Shown here: positions 6,311-12,113 of the stretch, in pieces
How positions within the stretch are numbered: the first letter of the stretch is position 1
Layout of the letters: each line of letters starts with the position of its first letter
Assembly: GCA_029259935.1 (NCBI GenBank)
Contig: JAJDEH010000453.1
Coordinates: 1 to 13,776, forward strand
Direction: 5' to 3'
DNA length: 13,776 nucleotides
Origin: Planctomycetota bacterium
GTDB lineage: Bacteria; Planctomycetota; Planctomycetia; Pirellulales; Pirellulaceae
Notes under the pieces: generated by a model
Seen by the model: only the letters and a program-made list of their open reading frames with translations
What the model was told of the DNA's origin: nothing
Database searches by the model: none
Translations under genes and position numbers: made by a program

Positions 6311-7888
6311 CTATCGGCTCAACACGAACTCGGGACTGTTCAGCAGCCCCCAATAAATCTCTTCGTAAGCTTTTCGCTTCTTTTCTGGAGTCGGCTGGTC
6401 GTCAATATGACCGAGTAAAAACTTGACTTCTTCCGCTCTGGGCCGGCGCGTGAAGGTCGCCAAATACAGCGCCTCGATCTTTTGGCCTTGGTTCAAAAAC
6501 GGGGCGTCGACGATCGCTCTCAGCGTACGGCTCTTACGCAAATCAGTCGCATCGGCCGTCAGTTTGCCATTCATGATCATTAGCGCTTGAGGAATTCCGG
6601 CCCGAAAATCTTCCGGAGATGAACTGGCGGCTTCATCCATTCGTGCCACGAAGGCGTTTCTTAGTCCATTGAATCGCGGCGGGTTGTCCACTTCGCCAAT
6701 CGGCAATGACAATGCCTGCTCGAGCGAGTCGAACACTTGCTCGGGTGTCAGGGTTTTGAGCGGACGGAGCCACGCCACATCCTCCGCCTCGGCCTCTTGG
6801 CCTCGCGCTAGGCTGGCCCGCTGATAGAACTCGCTTTTGCAAATTCCTTCCATCAGCCAGCGAACGTTGTAGCCAGCTTCGGCAAACAGTCCGCCCAACT
6901 CATCGAGTACGGCTCGCTCTTCATCGCTGACTTGATCGAGATCATCGACCGATCCGACCAGCCCGCGACCGCACAGGTGTTGCCAAATACGATTCACGGC
7001 GGTGGCGGAAAAGTTTGGATTTTCTGGCGAGACCATCCAGTCCGCCAACAGTTGCCGCGGCGTTTTGTCTTCGACGGTTTCTGGTTTTCCATCCCACAAA
7101 AAGCGGGCCGAATAAGACTTACCCGCTTCGTCGTTGATTGTCGGAAGTTTGCCCGCATCTTGGCCTGAGAAGAAGGCAGCCATGCCCCAAAAATCTGGCT
7201 GGGTTAGGTCGGAGTTGAATGGATGGTCGTGACATTGGGCACAGCCAATTCGAACTCCCAGAAAGTAACGAGTGACCGCATTGGCCATACTGACCGGTGT
7301 TTGGCCCACCGCCTGCGCAAAAACGGCCGGCGTACCCGCCAGCGAGGGCGGAGGCCCCGGCTGTTCGGGAGCCGCCGGCATGGTCGCGGTGACCACCGAG
7401 CGGGCAAACTGATCGTACGACACGTTTTTGGCGAATTGCTCCGCCAACCACGGATCGAACTGCTCGGCCATCGCCGCGTTTGTACTGCTCTTGGGAATCA
7501 TCGCCCGCCGCCAGATTCGCGCCAGGTGCTGCGAACTGTTGGTCGCGTACCGGTCTGGACGAGTATCGTCGCTCAGCAGTTTGTTAACCAATTCAGCCCG
7601 CTTGTAAGTCCCCTCGGCTTCGTCGAAATCGCGGATTTGCGAGATGGTGGGAATCGATCCGACCAGATCCAAATACACTCGGCGAATAAACGTCGTGTCG
7701 TCGACGACGGATAATTTCTCCAACGTCTCTTCGTCCCACAGCAAGCGCAGGCGATCGTCGATCCACTGGGCGAGTTCCTGAGAGGTCATTTCCGGAGCCG
7801 TCCGCGGGGCCTTGTCGTCGGCTTTAATCGCGACGGCCCCCGCGCCCACGATGATCAACGACATCACCAATACAACTTTGCTTGTCAT
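6311..7888 (-). CDS. DUF1549/DUF1553 (PSCyt2-PSD1) secreted protein, short form without cytochrome domain
   Basis: This 525-residue protein has a signal peptide (residues 1-22, ending near AIKA|DD). The DUF1549 part starts at about residue 33 and includes DDTTFIRRVYLDLVGSIPT (63-81) and the hallmark RIGCAQCHDHPFNSD (213-227). This holds a CxxCH motif (216-220) that could bind heme c or a metal. The DUF1553 part begins near 277 with TPRQLLADWMVSPENPNFSA and AVNRIWQHLCGRGLVGSVDD (297-316), and runs to the end with LYLATFTRRPRAEEV (474-488) and EIYWGLLNSPEFVLSR. Many homologues are 700-1000 residues with an N-terminal PSCyt1 cytochrome domain, which is absent here. The reaction is not known; the family is a planctomycete/verrucomicrobial hallmark paired with DUF1501. 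This is the first gene of the apparent seven-gene operon, with GGGAG (7895-7899) 6 nt before the start. Confidence 0.94.
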   Translation of the reverse strand: MTSKVVLVMSLIIVGAGAVAIKADDKAPRTAPEMTSQELAQWIDDRLRLLWDEETLEKLSVVDDTTFIRRVYLDLVGSIPTISQIRDFDEAEGTYKRAELVNKLLSDDTRPDRYATNSSQHLARIWRRAMIPKSSTNAAMAEQFDPWLAEQFAKNVSYDQFARSVVTATMPAAPEQPGPPPSLAGTPAVFAQAVGQTPVSMANAVTRYFLGVRIGCAQCHDHPFNSDLTQPDFWGMAAFFSGQDAGKLPTINDEAGKSYSARFLWDGKPETVEDKTPRQLLADWMVSPENPNFSATAVNRIWQHLCGRGLVGSVDDLDQVSDEERAVLDELGGLFAEAGYNVRWLMEGICKSEFYQRASLARGQEAEAEDVAWLRPLKTLTPEQVFDSLEQALSLPIGEVDNPPRFNGLRNAFVARMDEAASSSPEDFRAGIPQALMIMNGKLTADATDLRKSRTLRAIVDAPFLNQGQKIEALYLATFTRRPRAEEVKFLLGHIDDQPTPEKKRKAYEEIYWGLLNSPEFVLSR

Positions 7889-7925
7889 GGCCGACTCCCG
7901 TCGTGATTGAACCTCGTTCGACTCT

Positions 7926-7971
7926 CGTTGGGAAGAAACCCCAACGCAGGTTCACGGCAAATCACCGTGAA
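7926..7971 (-). promoter_or_regulatory. Two tandem perfect hairpins in the DUF1549 operon leader
   Basis: Hairpin A is TTCACGG (7951-7957), a 7-nt loop, CCGTGAA (7965-7971). Hairpin B is CGTTGGG (7926-7932), a 7-nt loop, CCCAACG (7940-7946). Both have perfect 7-bp stems and 7-nt loops, separated by 4 nt. They fall between the predicted transcription start near 7980 and the ATG at 7888. Neither is followed by a T-run on the minus strand, so they are unlikely to be terminators. Plausible roles are leader regulation, mRNA stability or protein binding. Confidence 0.6.
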
Positions 7972-7986
7972 AACCACTAAGGGAAG

Positions 7987-8015
7987 AGAATAAGACAAAA
8001 TGTCTTTAGTGTCAA
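7987..8015 (-). promoter_or_regulatory. Sigma-70-type promoter of the DUF1549 operon with a palindrome in the spacer
   Basis: The minus strand reads TTGACA (8015-8010), exactly 17 nt, then TATTCT (7992-7987): a perfect -35 box and a 4 of 6 -10 box at ideal spacing. Transcription should start near 7980, about 90 nt before the ATG at 7888. The -35 box overlaps the TGA stop of the upstream membrane-protein gene. A 15-bp palindrome (AAGACA, 3 nt, TGTCTT; 7992-8006) fills the spacer and touches the -10 box, a position suited to a repressor. An outer CACTA/TAGTG pair (7975-7979 with 8007-8011) brackets it. Confidence 0.7.
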
Positions 8016-9091
8016 GCGCCGTCTCGGATTATTCTTCGAAAAGTTTGCCTGATGGACTCGCGGCCAAAACCGATGGCGGCCAAAACTAGCTGAATCGGCA
8101 ACAGCATCAGGAATACAAGGTCGGCTTGCCACCGGAACCGAATCAGGGCAGCGATCGGCGGACCAACCCGATTATAGATCGAACGAAGCCTGCGATGAAA
8201 ACGAGGCAATGTCCGGCGCAGGCAGTTTTCAAATTCTCGGAAGACGCAGAGTTGCCAATTGGTGATCGCACCGCTGCCGGGATCCCTCCAACTTCGCACT
8301 AGCCATCGATGTCCGCGCGAGGCGGCGGTTACGATGAAGCAACCGGACGGAGGATCGGCTGGCAGACTTGCGTAATAGTGCATGGCCAGTGGAATCTTGG
8401 CGGCGATCGTGGTAATCGTCAGCCCTGCCCAAACATTGATCATGTGTAGGTTGGGTTGCTCTGCGGGCCTTTTAGAGTACTTGGCCAGTACGATGGCGTA
8501 GGCCGTGTATCCAACCGCCGCCGCCAATGGAATCGTAGCCATGGCGGATTCCGAGGAGGCATTTTGCGTGAAATTCAGGAAGATCGTCGCGAACACATAC
8601 CACCACGAAATCACGGCGTTGGTACCTACGAACAGCAGGTTGGCGTGCGATCGTGCCGCGTACGTCGGTCGCACGACGGAAATAGAAAAGGCAATCGCGC
8701 CCGTAATATACAACGGGAATGTGGCAAGGCCGGCGAGTCCATCGTTGATGTAATAGATCCAGCCATGCCCCTTTCTGCCTTGCCAATCGGGGACAAACCC
8801 AATCGTGGCCAGTGACAACATGGCGACGGAATAAACCCCCAGCGACAAAGCCAGCCAGATTCCCGCCGCCGGACGGAACCGCAACACATCAGCATCCGAT
8901 CGAAGACAACGATCGAACAACAGTGGAAAAGCGCTAAGCGGCACCGCTAGGAAAATCACCCAGAACAGCCACGGTGTGTTCCGGTCGTTCGTGATTAGGG
9001 CCAGGAATACCGAATAAACAGCCGTGCATAGAAAGAGCGTTCCCAACCGGAACTGAAACGGAGCGGTCTTCCGTGGTACGCTTGCCGACAT
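8012..9091 (-). CDS. Multi-pass membrane protein with a CFI-box-like C-terminal region
   Basis: From ATG 9091 the product is 359 residues with about seven or eight hydrophobic segments (near 18-33, 40-59, 76-99, 114-140, 151-175, 185-203, 220-238 and 322-340). The opening FQFRLGTLFLCTAVYSVFLAL resembles the common planctomycete membrane opening FRLSTLL. After the seventh segment, CFIVTAASRG (251-260), then REFENCLRRTLPRF and RSIYNRVGPPIAALI match the CFI-box region, in which CFIATAAYG is followed by an LRxFRD-type segment and a YYRxSPP-type segment. That region's function is unknown to me. The frame is open to ATG 9151, but those 20 residues are encoded by a GC-rich inverted repeat, so the start at 9091 is preferred. 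Neither start has a clear Shine-Dalgarno. The stop codon lies inside the next operon's -35 box. The transported or sensed substrate is unknown. Confidence 0.75.
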   Translation of the reverse strand: MSASVPRKTAPFQFRLGTLFLCTAVYSVFLALITNDRNTPWLFWVIFLAVPLSAFPLLFDRCLRSDADVLRFRPAAGIWLALSLGVYSVAMLSLATIGFVPDWQGRKGHGWIYYINDGLAGLATFPLYITGAIAFSISVVRPTYAARSHANLLFVGTNAVISWWYVFATIFLNFTQNASSESAMATIPLAAAVGYTAYAIVLAKYSKRPAEQPNLHMINVWAGLTITTIAAKIPLAMHYYASLPADPPSGCFIVTAASRGHRWLVRSWRDPGSGAITNWQLCVFREFENCLRRTLPRFHRRLRSIYNRVGPPIAALIRFRWQADLVFLMLLPIQLVLAAIGFGRESIRQTFRRIIRDGA

Positions 9092-9097
9092 GGTTGT

Positions 9098-9149
9098 GTC
9101 TGGGCGCGAGCGCGGCGGGTCTGGGGCCTCGCCGCGCTCGACCCCAGAC
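9098..9149. repeat. GC-rich inverted repeat between the sugar dehydrogenase and membrane-protein genes
   Basis: The arms 9098-9117 and 9130-9149 are complementary at 18 of 20 positions (left arm GTCTGGGCGCGAGCGCGGCG), with a 12-nt loop. The loop contains a second copy of GTCTGGGG (9119-9126) that can pair perfectly over 8 bp with 9142-9149, giving two mutually exclusive stems. It starts 21 nt after the 9171 stop in transcript order and has no T-run. It could serve as a transcript-end stabiliser or Rho-assisted stop, or be a copy of a dispersed REP-like element. Confidence 0.7.
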
Positions 9150-9170
9150 ATGCCGTTGGCAATCGCCTAA

Positions 9171-11039
9171 TTACTTCTTGGGGATGAACTTGTAGATCCC
9201 TTTGCCATCGGCGGCCACCTTCGTGAAGTAAACTTCGCCCGCTTCGTCTTCGCCGAATGACGTGACTTCGAACTTGCCAGGAATCTGATGATTGGACAGC
9301 ACTTGCTCCTTGGACTGATCGTACTTCAGCGCCCAGATTCTTCCGGTGACAAAATCGCCGTATAGATACGCGCCGGCAAGCTGCGGAAGTTCTTTCCCTC
9401 GATAGACGACGCCACCAGTAATCGACCTGCCGACTTGATGGTCGTATTCCCAAATCGGCTCGATCAGATCCTTACGCGGTCCGCTTCCCTTGGGGCCAAA
9501 AGTATGAGTCGCCTCGCGAAGATTCCAGCCATAATTGCCGCCGCGTTGGATGATGTTAATTTCTTCCCATAGGTTCTGGCCGACTTCGCCCTGCCACAGC
9601 GCGCCAGTTTCTCGATCGAAGGAAATACGCCAGGAATTACGAATGCCATAGGCCCAGATCTCCGCCCGAGCGTCCTTGTGGCCGACGAACGGATTGTCTT
9701 TGGGAATCGAGTAGGCTAGGCCCTTGTCTTCATTGTTGACGTCGATTCGCAGAATCGACCCGAGCAGTGTCTTGAGATTCTGGCCATTGCCGTGAGGGTC
9801 GTTGGCGCTGCCGCCGTCACCGAGTCCCACGTACAGCATACCGTCGGGACCGAAACAAACCGTACCGCCGTTGTGATTCCAAAACGGCTGCTTGATGCGC
9901 AGGATTTCCTCTTCGAAATCGGGATCGGCCCGGTTAGGGTCGTCCTTGGAAACCCGCCTTCGCGCGACCACCGACTGATGCGGCGGATCAGTGTAGTAGA
10001 TGTAGAACTCGCCGTTCTCTTTGTAGTTGGGATGAAAAGCCAACCCCAGCAATCCTTCCTCAAACTCGCGGTCGATATACGTCGTGTTTTTGCGGATATC
10101 GAGGAACACTTCCGACTTCTTGACGTCAGGGCGATTCTCAAAAACGTGTGCCACGCCGCGCTGATCAACCGCGAACAGGCGATTCGTTCCGTCGCCGGCA
10201 TGGGTCAGATAAATCAGGCGCAACGGCCGTACTCGTCCTCGTTCGTCGACCGGTTCCCAGCCAGACCATTTGAGGTTGGGAAATGCCAGCTTGGCTTGCA
10301 ACGCCAGTTCGCCGTCAATCGGCTGGGGAGCGGGTTGGCCGGGCTTGAGAACACGAACCTTAACGTTGCGAAACGTAACCGGGTTGCCGTGGTCTTGCAG
10401 GCAGATGTGCCCCTTGGTCGGCTTGCCGAAATTGGGAAACTTGGAAAATTTGCTTTTGGCCACGCGCTTGTTCCAGTCGTCGCTCCCTTTGTCAAACCGT
10501 GCGTAGCGAATCCCGTTCATGTTGGATTCGCAACCTTCGGGGGTAATGCGAATGTGCAGGTGATTCCACTCGCCTGCTGGCCGGGTGGCATCAATCGACG
10601 CGGGATACAGTTGATAGAGCCAGCCCGCTTTCTGTGGATCGTGGCCATCGACATTATCTTGAATCTGGAATTCCGGGCCGGTTTTCCACGGCGTGTTCTC
10701 TTCCTCGGTCACGTGAAACATGACTCCGCTATTGCCGCCTTGGGAGATCTTGTACTCCAGCGACAATTCGAAGCTCTCGTATTGTTCCTTGGTCATGATG
10801 TCGCCGGCTCGCGCCACACGCCGAAGTTCGCCGTCTTCGACTTTCCAGCCATCGCTGAGATCGTCTTTGCGGAAGTTTCGCCAACCGGTCGTGGTTTTGC
10901 CGTCGAATAAAAGCTGCCAACCCGCCTTTTTTTCAGCTTCGCTAAGACGATTGTGCGGGCTGGCCTTTTCCGCGGAAGCAAGCGTGCCAGTGAGTGCCAG
11001 AAAAAAAGCGAAACCAAGGATGACAAAAATACGGTTCAT
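9171..11039 (-). CDS. Secreted fusion: DUF1080 domain plus PQQ-type soluble sugar dehydrogenase domain
   Basis: This 622-residue two-domain enzyme has a signal peptide (MNRIFVILGFAFFLALTG, cleavage near SAEK at about 23). The DUF1080 domain (3-keto-disaccharide hydrolase family, a concanavalin-like fold) spans about 39-232, with GWQLLFDGKTTTGWRNF, GGNSGVMFHV, GPEFQIQDN, GEWNHLHI and GHICLQDHGNPVTFRNVKVR. The C-terminal six-bladed propeller, of the glucose/sorbosone dehydrogenase type, spans about 252-622, with EEGLLGLAFHPNY (327-339), HNGGTVCFGPDGMLYVGLGD (389-408; the His lies where PQQ enzymes have their catalytic base), GIRNSWRISFD (465-475) and GGNYGW. It probably acts on sugars in the periplasm. 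The start at 11039 was chosen because it gives a clean signal peptide; GGAG lies 12 nt upstream, rather far. In-frame ATGs at 11051 and 11078 are possible. The families are firm; substrate and cofactor use are inferred. Confidence 0.92.
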   Translation of the reverse strand: MNRIFVILGFAFFLALTGTLASAEKASPHNRLSEAEKKAGWQLLFDGKTTTGWRNFRKDDLSDGWKVEDGELRRVARAGDIMTKEQYESFELSLEYKISQGGNSGVMFHVTEEENTPWKTGPEFQIQDNVDGHDPQKAGWLYQLYPASIDATRPAGEWNHLHIRITPEGCESNMNGIRYARFDKGSDDWNKRVAKSKFSKFPNFGKPTKGHICLQDHGNPVTFRNVKVRVLKPGQPAPQPIDGELALQAKLAFPNLKWSGWEPVDERGRVRPLRLIYLTHAGDGTNRLFAVDQRGVAHVFENRPDVKKSEVFLDIRKNTTYIDREFEEGLLGLAFHPNYKENGEFYIYYTDPPHQSVVARRRVSKDDPNRADPDFEEEILRIKQPFWNHNGGTVCFGPDGMLYVGLGDGGSANDPHGNGQNLKTLLGSILRIDVNNEDKGLAYSIPKDNPFVGHKDARAEIWAYGIRNSWRISFDRETGALWQGEVGQNLWEEINIIQRGGNYGWNLREATHTFGPKGSGPRKDLIEPIWEYDHQVGRSITGGVVYRGKELPQLAGAYLYGDFVTGRIWALKYDQSKEQVLSNHQIPGKFEVTSFGEDEAGEVYFTKVAADGKGIYKFIPKK

Positions 11040-11301
11040 GGTGGGAAACATCTCCAAACGGGCGGGAATTAGGGGCAATTGGCTTCGCCATGCTAACCGG
11101 AATTCCGACCGTTTGACAGATGCCGTTTTGCGGGGCGAATTAAACGGCGTCGGGTGCCCCAGTGTGGCGGCCGATTGTATCTCAAATAGATTTTTTCAGA
11201 TTTTCTGTCCGCTCATGGCGGCGACGGCAATGAGGTTGTTGAAACAGGTTGCTCGACAGTCCTAGCAACGAAGAAACACCTGGAAATCGAAGGAATTCGC
11301 C
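11040..11301. promoter_or_regulatory. Divergent intergenic region between the sugar dehydrogenase and PDZ genes
   Basis: These 262 nt must hold promoters for both flanking genes, but neither is convincing. On minus, TACAAT (about 11172-11177) is a good -10 candidate for the sugar dehydrogenase but lacks a recognisable -35. On plus, TTGACA (11113-11118) lacks a good -10, with only GAATTA at 18 nt. A palindrome CGGAATTCCG lies at 11098-11107, and two AGATTTT repeats lie near 11188-11205. The dyad GTTGCTcGACaGTCctAGCAAC (11248-11269), 32 nt before the PDZ start codon, could be an operator or leader stem. No gene was seen. Confidence 0.4.
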
Positions 11302-11874
11302 ATGAAAACGCTCTTCAACACCCTCGCCATCGTCGCACTGCTGGCCGCCGCTAATGTCGCTCAAGCCCAAGTCGTTTACAACTTCAACCCGCCCGCCGCC
11401 AGCCAACCGACGCTCGGTTTTCTGGGCCGCATGGTGCCCGGCCAGGGATTGGAAATCGATTCGGTCATGCCCCGCAGCTTGGCCGCTCACATCGGCCTGC
11501 AAAAGGGCGACGTAATCACCCACATCGGCTCGACCCTAATTCGCTCGCACGCCCACTACCAGCGGCTGTTGCGAGACGTCGACCAGTACCACGGCGGCGA
11601 CGTCGAACTAACCATCTTCGACCCGAATCCTTGGACCCAAACACCCGACATCACTCTGCTGTTCAACCTGGACACCACGCTCAACCGAGGCTCTCGCGGC
11701 GGCCCGGTGGTCGGCGGATCGATCGTCCGCACCGGAACGACATCAGGCAGCCGGCCGTCCGCCAGTCAGCCCCGCCGCTTCGGCAGCAGCCTGGCCTCCG
11801 GCACTAGTTCGACTCCACGGCGTCCTTCGGCCAGCAGCACCGCCCCGCGTCGCTTCGGTGCCCAACAACCCTAA
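11302..11874 (+). CDS. Small secreted PDZ-domain protein
   Basis: This 190-residue protein has a clear signal peptide (MKTLFNTLAIVALLAAANVAQA, cleavage before QVVYN). A single PDZ domain covers about residues 36-107, with the carboxylate-binding-type loop LGFLG (38-42), the core GLEIDSVMPRSLAAHIGLQ (49-67) and KGDVITHIGSTLIRS (68-82). No protease or other catalytic domain is present, so it is probably a periplasmic binding or adaptor protein. The C-terminal 55 residues are low-complexity Ser/Arg/Pro/Gly with PRRFG at 157-161 and 182-186. This basic tail may contact nucleic acid, cell-wall polymer or membrane. It is transcribed alone, with GAAGGA (11289-11294) 7 nt before the ATG and its own terminator downstream. 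The PDZ call is by pattern; the partner is unknown. Confidence 0.85.
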   Translation: MKTLFNTLAIVALLAAANVAQAQVVYNFNPPAASQPTLGFLGRMVPGQGLEIDSVMPRSLAAHIGLQKGDVITHIGSTLIRSHAHYQRLLRDVDQYHGGDVELTIFDPNPWTQTPDITLLFNLDTTLNRGSRGGPVVGGSIVRTGTTSGSRPSASQPRRFGSSLASGTSSTPRRPSASSTAPRRFGAQQP

Positions 11875-11941
11875 AGCGGTGAGCCGGACCCAGACGAGCG
11901 ATCGCTCCGGGACCGACACCGAAAACTTGCTTCCTTCGATT

Positions 11942-11980
11942 CGCCCTCGACCGGAATTCCGGTCGGGGGCGTTTTCGTTT
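11942..11980 (+). terminator. Rho-independent terminator of the PDZ gene
   Basis: The stem CGCCCTCGACCGG (11942-11954) pairs with CCGGTCGGGGGCG (11959-11971) over 13 positions with one T-G wobble. The loop is AATT and the stem is followed by TTTTCGTTT. It sits 67 nt after the stop. It contains an 18-bp perfect palindrome (11948-11965). There is no T-run on the minus side, so it should act mainly on plus transcripts. Confidence 0.9.
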
Positions 11981-12113
11981 CTTGGCGTTGTCCAGCCGGT
12001 AACAACCGACCCGAGAGGAATTTCAATTCTACTTTCGCCCCTTCGATCGGAAGCGCGGCAGGCCGGCGCACGATGAGGAATCAGTGATGAGTGACTTAGC
12101 CGAAGCCGTTGCG
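11981..12113. other. Convergent intergenic spacer, no gene seen
   Basis: This spacer separates the PDZ terminator from the stop of the minus-strand oxidoreductase. I see no convincing terminator for the minus gene and no RNA gene. The plus frame that opens at 12084 continues into the oxidoreductase as an antisense frame and has no ribosome site, so it is not called. Confidence 0.5.

Noticed and set aside
7975..8011. CACTA/TAGTG stem as terminator of the membrane-protein gene
   Set aside because: The outer stem is only 5 bp, partly unpaired inside, and lacks a T-run. The region is better explained as the promoter and palindrome for the next operon.
9092..9151. Longer start for the CFI-box membrane protein
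   Set aside because: The added 20 residues are encoded by the GC-rich inverted repeat, so the frame there is probably incidental. The shorter start leads directly into the conserved FRLGTLF opening.
9792..10910. 372-codon plus-strand open frame
   Set aside because: It lies wholly antisense to the DUF1080-sugar dehydrogenase gene, whose protein motifs are unmistakable. The antisense translation shows no domain, and such frames are common in GC-rich genes.
11113..11142. TTGACA on plus as promoter of the PDZ gene
   Set aside because: The best -10 at 17-18 nt is CGAATT or GAATTA, a poor match, and it would give a roughly 150-nt leader. It is recorded only as a weak candidate.
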